A DNA stretch of 64,000 bases from an uncultured Bacteroidota bacterium. Its GTDB lineage: Bacteria > Bacteroidota > Bacteroidia > Chitinophagales > Chitinophagaceae. The stretch lies in the NCBI GenBank assembly GCA_903929425.1, contig CAIYUO010000080.1, positions 1 through 64,000 of the forward strand, given 5' to 3'. Every line of letters starts with the position of its first letter. Position 1 is the stretch's first letter. The translations under genes and the position numbers were made by a program. Below are positions 40,370 through 49,976 of this stretch, one piece after another. The notes under the pieces are model-generated. The model was not told the DNA's origin, searched no databases, and was given only the letters and a program-made list of their open reading frames with translations.

Positions 40370-41657
40370 TAAAATTTTACAATCCATTTTAGCACTTATT
40401 ATTTCCTTTGCAGGATTTAGTCAAGATACGACTCAGCAAATTATTCCAGGTCGTCAAAATGATAAAAGCCAACAATCAAAGCCCTATGTCATATTGATTT
40501 CAGCTGATGGATTTAGGGCTGATTTTACCGAAAAATACAACGCTTCTTTTTTAAAAACAATTCAACAAAATGGGGTGCGCGCAAAGTATATGCAACCTTC
40601 TTTTCCCAGTGTAACTTTTCCCAACCATTATACGATTGTTACTGGTTTATATCCATCGCATCATGGAATTGTTGATAATAGTTTTATAGACAAAGCGTCG
40701 GGGCAACTTTACAGTATGGGAAATAAAAAAATGGTTGCTGAAGGAAAATGGTATGGAGGTACTCCTTTATGGGTCTTAGCTGAACAACAAAAAATGATAG
40801 CAGCAAGTTATTTTTGGGTAGCCTCTGAGGCAGACATTCAAGGTATTAAACCCACTTATCATTTTATTTATAATGAAGTCACTCCTATACAAAAGCGAAT
40901 TGAAACAGTAAAAAATTGGCTTTCTTTACCCGAGGACAAACGACCTCATTTAATAACCTTTTATTTTCCAGATGTTGATCATGATGCGCATACATATGGA
41001 CCCGAAAATCCAATTGTTCAAAGATCGGTTCAATTTGTAGACAGTAGCATTAATGCACTTCAAAATGCTTTAGCACCCTTGAACTTACCTATAAACTATA
41101 TTTTTGTTTCAGACCATGGCATGACAACTGTTGATAATTTAAATACCTTGGGCTATCCAATTGAAATTAATAAAAATGATTTTAATATTCCATGGGGGGA
41201 TGCCTCTTTACATTTATATGCAAAGGATAGTAGCAAAATAGAGCTTAGCTATGCAGCTTTAAAAAAAGATACTAGTTTTAGGACTTATCTTTTTAACGAA
41301 ACGCCTGACTATTGGCATTACAAAAAATCAGATGACCGATATAATAGGCTTGGTGATATATTACTTGTACCAAATACAATACATCAAGTATTTAATTTAG
41401 GGCCAACTAAACCAACCCCTGGTAAACACGGATTTGATAATAAACAAGTGGACATGCGCGCCACCTTTATGGCTTGGGGGCCTGCCTTTAAAAAAGGATT
41501 ATTAATTGAAGGATTTGAGAATGTAAATGTTTACCCGCTGATTGCAAATATTTTAGGCTTAAAAATAGACGAGCAAAAAATAGATGGTAAATTAAATGTT
41601 TTGAAATTTATTTTACAACCTGCACCCATAAAAATGAAGATTGCTAAAAATAACTAG
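40362..41657 (+). CDS. Nucleotide pyrophosphatase/phosphodiesterase-like alkaline phosphatase superfamily protein
   Basis: VILISADGFRADFTEKYNA, FPSVTFPNHYTIVTGLYPSHHGI, YFPDVDHDAHTYGP, FVSDHGM. ATG at 40362 gives signal peptide MCNKILQSILALIISFAGFSQ and overlaps the PAP2 stop by 8 nt. Confidence 0.92.
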   Translation: MCNKILQSILALIISFAGFSQDTTQQIIPGRQNDKSQQSKPYVILISADGFRADFTEKYNASFLKTIQQNGVRAKYMQPSFPSVTFPNHYTIVTGLYPSHHGIVDNSFIDKASGQLYSMGNKKMVAEGKWYGGTPLWVLAEQQKMIAASYFWVASEADIQGIKPTYHFIYNEVTPIQKRIETVKNWLSLPEDKRPHLITFYFPDVDHDAHTYGPENPIVQRSVQFVDSSINALQNALAPLNLPINYIFVSDHGMTTVDNLNTLGYPIEINKNDFNIPWGDASLHLYAKDSSKIELSYAALKKDTSFRTYLFNETPDYWHYKKSDDRYNRLGDILLVPNTIHQVFNLGPTKPTPGKHGFDNKQVDMRATFMAWGPAFKKGLLIEGFENVNVYPLIANILGLKIDEQKIDGKLNVLKFILQPAPIKMKIAKNN

Positions 41658-41675
41658 TCCAAAAATAAAAAAGGT

Positions 41676-42338
41676 TTAATTTTTTATACACCTAACTGAA
41701 ACACCTCCCTCCAAAACGAATACGGTTGCTTCTCTTAGAGTCCCATAAGTACTTGCTAAATAACGTACATAGTTCGTAGAACCTCCGCCAGCAATAGGCG
41801 TTGAAGTCCAAAAGTATCCAAATCCAAACATATTTGAAGATGAATTTTGGTCGCCCATATAGCCACCTGGCAATGCCGTAAATCCATAGAGATCATTGGC
41901 ACCAGTATTAGGAGCTGTCCAATGGGAAGTTCCTACTTCTCTGAGTCTGAAGCAAAAATCGACACCCCCAACATAAGTTGCTAAGGTGTTAAAATCAGCA
42001 TTTGTGGGGACTCTAAAACCAATAGGACAAACATTTCTTGAATCTTTAATTGCATAGCCATTATATAATTTTCCGTAAGTGTTATTAAAAGCAGCGTTAT
42101 GATTATAGAAACACCAACTAGGTTGCGTGATATTATTATTAAAAGGAAGATCGGCACGTTCAATTAAATCGCCGTTTTGATAGGTAGTTACATCTAAATT
42201 TTTTTTCATCCAAACCTGTGTGCCAATGGTAACAGTTATGATAGATGGATTTACTAAAAAACCTTGAGGAATTACTTGTGCAATTATTGTTTTATAAGAA
42301 ACCAATAAAATACTAATGATGAGAATTGATTTTTTCAT
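41676..42338 (-). CDS. Secreted FISUMP-domain (Fibrobacter succinogenes major paralogous domain) protein
   Basis: VTIGTQVWMKKNLDVTTYQNGDLI, NTYGKLYNGYAIKDSRNVCPIGFRVPTNADFNTL, YGFTALPGGYMGDQ, FGYFWTSTP, VRYLAS, VSVRCIKN. Confidence 0.88.
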   Translation of the reverse strand: MKKSILIISILLVSYKTIIAQVIPQGFLVNPSIITVTIGTQVWMKKNLDVTTYQNGDLIERADLPFNNNITQPSWCFYNHNAAFNNTYGKLYNGYAIKDSRNVCPIGFRVPTNADFNTLATYVGGVDFCFRLREVGTSHWTAPNTGANDLYGFTALPGGYMGDQNSSSNMFGFGYFWTSTPIAGGGSTNYVRYLASTYGTLREATVFVLEGGVSVRCIKN

Positions 42339-42339
42339 T

Positions 42340-45300
42340 TTAAAAATTTTGAACAATGGTGGCATAATAACTAGTACCATCATAAATTAAAGTAACAATA
42401 TCTAATTTAGTAGCGGTGTTTGTTAAACTCGGAATCACCCCACTAGCCCATTTCCAAGCAATTGGGAAAGTAGCATCACGTGTTCCCGTAGCATCTTGCA
42501 CAAACTTAATTAAGTAAGTGCCCACTACTGGGTTGTTAAGAGTAAGTGAAGTAATATTTAGACCCATGTTAACAGTAAAAACATTGCCTGTACTTAAATC
42601 AATGGTAGTGCTAGCTGCTGCTGTAATAGCAGTTGGCATGGTTAGTTTAAATCTTTTTGCGGTAATATCACCGGACGCAATTAGTGTAGTAGCAGTTGCA
42701 TCACCTAATATTGGAGTAACCAATGTGGGACTTGTGGAACGAACAATGTTTCCTGATCCAGTGGTTGCAGCAGTTCCTAAAATACCTCCTGCGGTATTGG
42801 TCACAACACCAGCCACATTTAATCCAGATAAGTTTAAACCAACAAATGTTGGACTTGCAGAACTAGCAACAGTTTGTCCAATAACAATGGTATTACCTCC
42901 TGTTATACTTACTCCTGTTCCACCCAGGATGGTTGCTTGTTTTCCATTAAATAAATTCCAATCCGTGGAAGTTAAATAACCATTTGAACTAGTTGTAGAT
43001 GCTGAAAGTGAAATGGTATTTGCTGATCTAGTTAATGGCAAAGAAAAACTAAGCGAATTTTCGAAATCAGTTCCTGCTGTAGCCGCACTTACCACACCCA
43101 AGCCATTGGCTTTTAAAATACCATTTACATTTCCTGCACCACCATGGCTAGCATCAATAACTGTTCCAAGCCATGTTCCAGCTGTAATTGAACCAACCGT
43201 TGTAAGGTTTGATGAGCCAATTAATGGGGATGCACCAATGGTATTATAAGAAATAGTTTTAGCCAATGAACCATCAAAACTTACAGGGCTTGTAACTCCC
43301 GATCCACTATTATTAAATGTAACTGCATTCGTAATATTGGAAGAAATGGTAATATTGGATGATCCATCAAATGCCACACCATTAATATTTATTGAAGCAG
43401 CTAATTTTGTAGCCGTTGCTGCATTGCCAGTAGTGTTTTGATTTAAAATTGGTATATCGGAGGCCAATATGGATCTGAAAACAGGAACCCCATTTGCAGC
43501 ATTAGGAGCGGCATAAAAATATTTACTTGTTTGTGAAGTAAAAGGCGCTATAAAATCAGTGCCTCCTACTGCGGCACTCACATTTCCACTTCCGTCTGCT
43601 TTTAAAACTCCATTAACTACCCCCGCTCCACCTTTCGTTTCAGCAATCACATTGCCCGCCCAAGTTCCTGTAGTAATAGTTCCAACCGTTGTAAGACTTG
43701 ATGAGCCAATTAATGGGGATGCACCAATGGTATTATAAGAAATAGTTTTAGCCAATGACCCATCAAAGCTTGTAGGACTTGTACCTCCTGATCCACCACT
43801 ATTAAAAGTAACTGCATTGGGAATGGTGGATGAAATGATAATATCAGCAGATCCATCAAATGCTACTCCATTAATATTTTTTGTTGCAGCTAATTTGGTT
43901 GCCGTTCCTGCATTACCTGTTGTATTTTGATTTAAGGTTGGTATATCTGTAACAACAATTGATCTAAATGTTGGCAATGCATTCACTCCAGTTGTTGGCC
44001 CTGCATAAATTGAGTTTGCAGCTTGTGCAGTAAAGGCTCCAATTTTGCTATTAAACATCGTCCAATCAGATGAGGTTAAATATCCTGGCACTGAGCTTGT
44101 AGCTGCTGGAATGGAAATAAGACCTGTGCTTGCATTATATGTTAATGGACTTGTTGCACTTATAGCATTTTTCGCTCTTGCATCAGTATAATATAAATTA
44201 GTTCCCTCTGCAATATCCGTACTCGTTAATGTAATATTACTTGCAGTATATCCATTGACTGAAGAAACCGAGGCAGGCATTAATAATTCCAACCAATTGG
44301 ATAGTGTTGTCGCTGGTAAACCACTTAGCACATAATTTTTACTATTATCGGTTCTGATAGCGATGCTTCCTACAACTGCAGCTGAAAGGCCTAACATAGC
44401 CGCTTGACTAGTTACCACATAGCCACTCGAAAAAGAAATAGAAGGTATTTGAGAGTTAGGGATTTTTCCATTGGCATCCAAACTCGCTACTCCATTATTA
44501 GCTGCTTTTTGAGTCAAATCAATTTTATTATTAAAGTTAATCCAATCGGTACTAGACAAATAACCGTCCACAACATTAGAAGCCTGAAGTATAGAAATGG
44601 CATTACCAATATTCCATAATGGTCTAGAAAAACTCAATGGAGTTTGAAAATCAGTTCCTGCAGTAGCAACACTCACTATACCAGACCCATTTGCTTTTAA
44701 AATTCCATTGTTACTTCCTGCACCTCCATAATTAGCACCAATAATATTTGCAGCCCATGTACCTGTTGAAATAGTGCCTAATGTGGTGATGCTACTTGAT
44801 CCTATCGTGGGTGCTGCACCAATGGTATTATAAGAAATGGTTTTAGCAGCAGCTCCATTAAAAAAAGTGGAAGAAGCTAAACCTGAACCACTATTATCAA
44901 ATGTAATACCATTGCTTGTATTGGCCGTGATAGTAATATTTGCTGTTCCATTAAATGAAACCCCATTTATATTTACAGCAGTTGCTAAAGAAGTTGCCGT
45001 ATTTGAATTGCCTGTTGTATTTTGATTTAACAATGGAATATCACTTGCTTCCAATGCTCTGAAAATTGGGATTCCATTTAATGCATTGGGTGCAGCATAA
45101 ATATATTTTGCAGTTTGTGATCCAAAGGGTGCAATAAAATCAGTACCCGATGTTGCTACCGAAACCAATCCAGCACCATTGGCTTTTAAAATTCCATTAT
45201 TCGTTCCTGCCCCACCATAATTAGATCCAATTACATTAGCTGACCAAGATCCTGTACTTATATTTCCAAGAGTTGTTATTGAAGTTGAACCAATAGAAGG

Positions 45301-47115
45301 TGCAGCGCCAATAGTATTATAAGAAACCTCTTTTACGACCGAACCATTAAAAGTACTGCCCGAAGCAGCACCTAGTCCGGTATTTGAAAAACTTAATAAC
45401 TGTGTTGTATTTGCAGTTATATTAGTGACATCAGCTGATCCATCAAACAATGCATTATTTAAATAGCGAGGTGTTTGAAGTGTACTAGCTGTATTTGCAT
45501 TTCCTGAAGTGTTAGCTGCATTATTAGGTATATCGGCAGACACCAAAGCCCTAAAACTTGTTGGACCTGCAGCACCGGAAGCAGGGCCCGAAAAAACCAT
45601 ATTCGGATTCACATTTCCAGCTAAACCAACAAGTGAATAAGCCGGAATATTTAAAACATTGCTATTAAAAGTAGCAACACCATTATTACCAACATTAGTA
45701 ATACTATTAACTCTGTTATTGTATGCAATTGTAAATTGATCATAATCAATTTTACTAATTAAGCCTGCCGTTACTGAACTTGCCGAAGCTAAAGGTATAT
45801 TTAAAATATGATTAGTACCAGTTGAAACCCAACCAGGATTTAAACCCATAGTTCCAGGAGTAGTAAAATTTTGAACCTGTGATGTCAAACCATTTAAGTT
45901 ATATAACTGTGCATTGTTTGTTACATTACCTAGTCCAACTTTCAAACTACTAATTCCAGATGATATTTTAGCATCCGTGACTGATGCATCTAATAATTTA
46001 TTAGTAGTAATCGCATTGTTTGCAACAATAGGGATGGAAGCGGTGCCGGTTAAATCGCCAGCCAATAGTATAATTCCTTTGTTAGTGTTGGTTGCATCGG
46101 GTGCTCCTGCAATTAAAGCAGCATCTACATATGATTTAATGGCTTTAACGGAAGGATATTTTGTATCATTAAAATCGCCCACTAAACTTACATCTACCGA
46201 TTTGTTGATGAAGTCTTCCTTGTAGTTAATCCTGTTTGATAATGCTAGTGTGTCTCTTCCAATACGGTTGTTCAACATAATCAGGGTATCCACAATATTC
46301 AATTTTAAATTGATTCTATTGGATAAGGAAAAAGTATCTCTTTTAAATCGATTGTTTAACATACCAGCTGTATCAATGATATTGAGCTTTAAATTGATTC
46401 TATTGGATAATGCCATAGTATCTTTACCAAATCTATTGTTTAACATATCAGCAGTATCAATGATATTGAGCTTTAAATTGATCCTATTAGACAAATACGA
46501 AGTGTCATAAGATTTAGATGCGAATTGAAATGGTGTTATATATTTTGTACTATCCCCAACAAAAATAGCTTTATGATAAGGCAATAACATTTTAGTGGTA
46601 TCAGCAATATTCAACTTTGTGTTCATCGAAGCTGTATCTGTACTTACCATACTAGATGATAAAGATTGAATTGCATAAGGAACAACACCAAATTCTACAG
46701 CGCCTAAATCAATCCACTCATTATTATAGTCCCAATTTAAATCAGGCGAGATAGGTGTAATAGCCACTTTTAAATGGAAAAAATATTTTCCATTTGCCCA
46801 ATCAATACTATAAATATCGTTTGCTCCTGTAAACTGAGTTCCTTTTCCAATTACAATATTAAAAATTCCAAATTCGTTTGTATTTGTATTATGATTTTCA
46901 CCATAAACTATTATAGGATTAGATGTGCCATTTTCAATGGTACACTTTACATAAATTTTTCTATTATTTGCTGAATTGTGTTCTTTATCCCTTGCAACAG
47001 CCTGAAAATTAATACCAGGTTTAGCACTTTGGGCTAATGAAAATTTGGAATAACCTAAGAAAATAAAAAAATAGCAGATAAAAAAAGTGTATTTAAGGTA
47101 TATTTTGGAAGGCAT
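42340..47115 (-). CDS. Giant secreted repetitive fibre-like surface protein
   Basis: 1591 aa; signal peptide; 28-aa N-terminal repeats (SNRINLKLNIIDTA.MLNNRF..D); GDLTGTASIPIVANNAITTNKL...VGLGNVTNNAQ tail-fibre-like segment; four modules with NQNTTGN.xTATxLA..xNINGVxFdGsa and xKTISYNTIGAxPxIGSSxLTTxGxIxTGTW. Confidence 0.85.
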   Translation of the reverse strand: MPSKIYLKYTFFICYFFIFLGYSKFSLAQSAKPGINFQAVARDKEHNSANNRKIYVKCTIENGTSNPIIVYGENHNTNTNEFGIFNIVIGKGTQFTGANDIYSIDWANGKYFFHLKVAITPISPDLNWDYNNEWIDLGAVEFGVVPYAIQSLSSSMVSTDTASMNTKLNIADTTKMLLPYHKAIFVGDSTKYITPFQFASKSYDTSYLSNRINLKLNIIDTADMLNNRFGKDTMALSNRINLKLNIIDTAGMLNNRFKRDTFSLSNRINLKLNIVDTLIMLNNRIGRDTLALSNRINYKEDFINKSVDVSLVGDFNDTKYPSVKAIKSYVDAALIAGAPDATNTNKGIILLAGDLTGTASIPIVANNAITTNKLLDASVTDAKISSGISSLKVGLGNVTNNAQLYNLNGLTSQVQNFTTPGTMGLNPGWVSTGTNHILNIPLASASSVTAGLISKIDYDQFTIAYNNRVNSITNVGNNGVATFNSNVLNIPAYSLVGLAGNVNPNMVFSGPASGAAGPTSFRALVSADIPNNAANTSGNANTASTLQTPRYLNNALFDGSADVTNITANTTQLLSFSNTGLGAASGSTFNGSVVKEVSYNTIGAAPSIGSTSITTLGNISTGSWSANVIGSNYGGAGTNNGILKANGAGLVSVATSGTDFIAPFGSQTAKYIYAAPNALNGIPIFRALEASDIPLLNQNTTGNSNTATSLATAVNINGVSFNGTANITITANTSNGITFDNSGSGLASSTFFNGAAAKTISYNTIGAAPTIGSSSITTLGTISTGTWAANIIGANYGGAGSNNGILKANGSGIVSVATAGTDFQTPLSFSRPLWNIGNAISILQASNVVDGYLSSTDWINFNNKIDLTQKAANNGVASLDANGKIPNSQIPSISFSSGYVVTSQAAMLGLSAAVVGSIAIRTDNSKNYVLSGLPATTLSNWLELLMPASVSSVNGYTASNITLTSTDIAEGTNLYYTDARAKNAISATSPLTYNASTGLISIPAATSSVPGYLTSSDWTMFNSKIGAFTAQAANSIYAGPTTGVNALPTFRSIVVTDIPTLNQNTTGNAGTATKLAATKNINGVAFDGSADIIISSTIPNAVTFNSGGSGGTSPTSFDGSLAKTISYNTIGASPLIGSSSLTTVGTITTGTWAGNVIAETKGGAGVVNGVLKADGSGNVSAAVGGTDFIAPFTSQTSKYFYAAPNAANGVPVFRSILASDIPILNQNTTGNAATATKLAASININGVAFDGSSNITISSNITNAVTFNNSGSGVTSPVSFDGSLAKTISYNTIGASPLIGSSNLTTVGSITAGTWLGTVIDASHGGAGNVNGILKANGLGVVSAATAGTDFENSLSFSLPLTRSANTISLSASTTSSNGYLTSTDWNLFNGKQATILGGTGVSITGGNTIVIGQTVASSASPTFVGLNLSGLNVAGVVTNTAGGILGTAATTGSGNIVRSTSPTLVTPILGDATATTLIASGDITAKRFKLTMPTAITAAASTTIDLSTGNVFTVNMGLNITSLTLNNPVVGTYLIKFVQDATGTRDATFPIAWKWASGVIPSLTNTATKLDIVTLIYDGTSYYATIVQNF
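43013..43935. repeat. Two adjacent 489-bp modules within the fibre-like gene
   Basis: Near-identical segments starting at 43193 and 43682 (ccaaccgttgtaag..ttgatgagccaattaatggggatgcaccaatggtattataagaaatagttttagccaatga.ccatcaaa), offset 489 bp (163 codons). Confidence 0.8.
46250..46497. repeat. 84-bp tandem repeat (about 3 units) in the 5' part of the fibre-like gene
   Basis: Repeat anchors at 46274, 46358 and 46442 (aacat..cag..gtatc.a..atatt.a..tttaaattgat), period exactly 84 bp, i.e. 28 aa. Confidence 0.9.
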
Positions 47116-47190
47116 GGTATTAAGTTAAAAGAGGTTAGGAAAATAGATAACCCTGAATAACAAATTAACAAAATTTAATATTAGTGACCA

Positions 47191-47364
47191 ATGAGTCTTA
47201 AGCCTCATTTTGTAAAAGAATTATATATGTACAATATCATTAAAACCCTTTACCAGATTGAATTGAAGGAAATCTATGTGCATTTTCTAACCCGAAATGG
47301 TAATTGTAAAAGAAATGATATACAAGATATTATAGATACATTGCGCATGATAAATGCAAAATGA
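47191..47364 (+). CDS. Small ORF (57 aa) overlapping the histidine kinase start via ATGA
   Basis: Translation MSLKPHFVKELYMYNIIKTLYQIELKEIYVHFLTRNGNCKRNDIQDIIDTLRMINAK*. Below the track length cut-off. TGA at 47362-47364 overlaps kinase ATG at 47361-47363. Confidence 0.5.
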   Translation: MSLKPHFVKELYMYNIIKTLYQIELKEIYVHFLTRNGNCKRNDIQDIIDTLRMINAK

Positions 47365-49313
47365 TAAGAAATAAAAAAATATATAGACTCTCCATTATAT
47401 TAATATTAATTTCTTATTGTGATATAGATGCAAATGCTCAAAATAATTGGCTGAATGAACAAAATAAAAATGGCTTTAAATTAATTGAGCTATGGGACAG
47501 TATCGATAAAGCAGCAGATTTTGTAAATGATCCATATAAAATTGAAGTATGGGAAAATAAATTTAAACACGAATTTGATGGAGCTTTAAAAAGAAATGAA
47601 AAAGAATTAGCCTTTCAACTCAGTATACCCTTAAGTTATATTTATCATTCAGAAACAAAGTTTAATAAAGGCATACCCTTGTTAAAAAATATATTTAACA
47701 ACAAACAAAAAATCAATAAAAGGCAATTAGAACTAGTACTTATTAAATTAGAAGAGGAATATCGAGCGACAAATGATATAGAAAATGCCATTATCATCAG
47801 AAAAGAACGAATCAGCAATCATTTTATAAATAATTATTGGGAAATATATAGAGATTGCGGGTTATTTGAAGCAGCGAAAAAGGATTTATTACATTTTCAA
47901 AAAATACCCCCTGCATACACGACCCAACGTTTAAGATATTATTATTTATTAGGTGATTTATATATGCAAATGAAGGAGTTTGATAGCGCGAAAAATATAT
48001 ATCAAATTGGATTAGAGGCTGCCAAAAATACAATCATCGTAAATAATAATACGCGTCAGTATACTAAAAGCAAACTATTATATTGGGAAGCCTGCTTTAT
48101 GGGACTCATTGCAAAAAGTAATATTGAAAAAGGGAATTTCAAAAATGCAATTGGACTACTCAAATATGATATATCACAAAGTGATGAAAACACGGATAAC
48201 AAGATCGAAAAAATGCTTGCCCTTTGTAAATGCTATATACATTTCAATGATTTGTTTCAGGCAAAATTATATTTAGACAGCGCTGAAAATCTATGCTCAG
48301 AAAAAATTTCTAAACCTATCCAATTAACCTATTTATTAACCAGCTCTGAATATTATAAAGCCATCCATAAAGATGATTCAGCATTATTTTTTTACCACGC
48401 TTATAACAATTACAGAGACACCCTGAATAATAAAATACAAAAAAATCAATCTATATTATTATTGGTGCAATTAGAAGTAGCTAACAGAAGAAGCGAATTG
48501 CTAGAAAGTAAACAATCCTTAATGGATAGTAATAAGCAGAACAACCAACAAAAAACGTTATTGTTAATTTTATTATTTTTTCTAATCATATCGATAACAG
48601 TAAGTACTACCATTTATTTAAATAGCATAGCCAATACGAAATCTAAAAATAAAATTGAAGCGCAAAGCATTTTGATTAACGCCCACTCTGATAAAATTGA
48701 AGCTCAATTTAATCATAATGAAATATTATTAAAAGAATTGCATCATAGGGTGAAAAATAATTTACAAGTAATGTATAGTCTATTAAATCTTCAAAAAAGA
48801 AGAAATAAAGACGCCGATACAATTGAAACCTTATCGGCCATCCAAAATAGAATACAGACAATGGCTTTAGTACATCAAAATTTATATAATAGCGGGGATT
48901 TTGAGATGGTTGAAGTATTAAATTATATAAAAACGCTAGCCAACCACCTTGCATTAATCTACAAAGTAGATAAACAAAAAATTGATGTTCAATTTGATAT
49001 TAATAATGCCTTGAAATTACCCATCGAAACGGTTGTGGCCATTGGACTAATCGTAAATGAAGCTGTCTCTAATTCCTTTAAATATGCTTTTAAAAATAAA
49101 GAAAATGGAAAAATACTCATAAAAATAACGAGTGACGAAAATGATACTGAAATCATCGTTCAGGATAATGGAAATGGAATAAAGCAGGAAAATACTAAAG
49201 AAAACAGTTTGGGTATGAAATTAATAAAACTAATGTGCTTACAACTTAAAGCAACGCACACCTTAGAAAAAATAAACGGGGTTATACATCATATAAAATT
49301 TAATAAAGTATAA
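47361..49313 (+). CDS. Sensor histidine kinase (signal peptide, TPR sensor region, TM, HisKA_2, HATPase_c)
   Basis: LLKELHHRVKNNLQVMYSLLNLQKRR HisKA_2 motif; LIVNEAVSNSFKYAFKNKENGKI and DNGNGIK ATPase motifs; TM LLLILLFFLIISITVSTTIYL. Confidence 0.9.
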   Translation: MIRNKKIYRLSIILILISYCDIDANAQNNWLNEQNKNGFKLIELWDSIDKAADFVNDPYKIEVWENKFKHEFDGALKRNEKELAFQLSIPLSYIYHSETKFNKGIPLLKNIFNNKQKINKRQLELVLIKLEEEYRATNDIENAIIIRKERISNHFINNYWEIYRDCGLFEAAKKDLLHFQKIPPAYTTQRLRYYYLLGDLYMQMKEFDSAKNIYQIGLEAAKNTIIVNNNTRQYTKSKLLYWEACFMGLIAKSNIEKGNFKNAIGLLKYDISQSDENTDNKIEKMLALCKCYIHFNDLFQAKLYLDSAENLCSEKISKPIQLTYLLTSSEYYKAIHKDDSALFFYHAYNNYRDTLNNKIQKNQSILLLVQLEVANRRSELLESKQSLMDSNKQNNQQKTLLLILLFFLIISITVSTTIYLNSIANTKSKNKIEAQSILINAHSDKIEAQFNHNEILLKELHHRVKNNLQVMYSLLNLQKRRNKDADTIETLSAIQNRIQTMALVHQNLYNSGDFEMVEVLNYIKTLANHLALIYKVDKQKIDVQFDINNALKLPIETVVAIGLIVNEAVSNSFKYAFKNKENGKILIKITSDENDTEIIVQDNGNGIKQENTKENSLGMKLIKLMCLQLKATHTLEKINGVIHHIKFNKV

Positions 49314-49316
49314 ATT

Positions 49317-49907
49317 ATGGAAAAAAGAATTTTATTACTTGAAGATGAAATTATTGTTGCACTTGATTTACAAGAAATATTAGAGTCAGCCGGCTATAGT
49401 ATAATTGTAGCACATAATCATAAAGAAGCTATGGATGCAGCCAAAAAAAATAAGCCACACCTAGCCATATGTGATATAAATTTAGGCAATGGTGATACAG
49501 GCATTGATTTTGCAATTGAAGCTAAATTAATGCTTCCGAAATTGGAAATTATATACGTTACCGCTTTTAGTGACCAGAAAATGGTTGAATCAGCAGATTT
49601 AACCAATCCCTTCAATTATATAGTTAAACCATGGAATGAAGAACAAATTAAGGTGTCGGTTAATATGGCATTTAAGCTTTTAATGGATAAAATGAAAAAA
49701 GACAGCCTTATTGAATCACTAAGTTTATCTGAATATAAAATTTTGGATCTTATTGCAAAACAAAAAAAGAGTAAAGAGATTGCTGATTTGTTATTTATTG
49801 CCGAAAAAACAGTGCGTAATCATAGGTACAATATCATTAAAAAGCTAAACCTTCCAAATGATAATAATAGTTTACTAAAATGGGCTATTACACATTTTAA
49901 TAAATAA
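49317..49907 (+). CDS. Response regulator with REC and LuxR-type HTH domains
   Basis: RILLLEDEIIVALDLQEILESAGY, AICDINLGNGDTGIDFA, YIVKPW, then LSEYKILDLIAKQKKSKEIADLLFIAEKTVRNHRYNIIKKLNL. Confidence 0.92.
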   Translation: MEKRILLLEDEIIVALDLQEILESAGYSIIVAHNHKEAMDAAKKNKPHLAICDINLGNGDTGIDFAIEAKLMLPKLEIIYVTAFSDQKMVESADLTNPFNYIVKPWNEEQIKVSVNMAFKLLMDKMKKDSLIESLSLSEYKILDLIAKQKKSKEIADLLFIAEKTVRNHRYNIIKKLNLPNDNNSLLKWAITHFNK

Positions 49908-49976
49908 CAAACAAATTATATAATTGAGGCTTTTGCCCTATTTATGAGTATTTAATTTCATCGTAATTTGTATCCG

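Noticed and set aside
42518-43249. Plus-strand ORFs of 153 and 78 aa (and similar at 44837, 45914, 46250)
   Set aside because: Antisense to the repetitive fibre gene; long open shadows are expected from repeat codon bias.
46250-46497. CRISPR-like periodic repeat
   Set aside because: The 84-bp period is in frame within a CDS and the units have no unique spacers; no cas genes nearby.
42340-47115. Prophage or tailocin
   Set aside because: Only fibre-like homology-by-eye; the product has a signal peptide and no other phage structural or integration genes are present.
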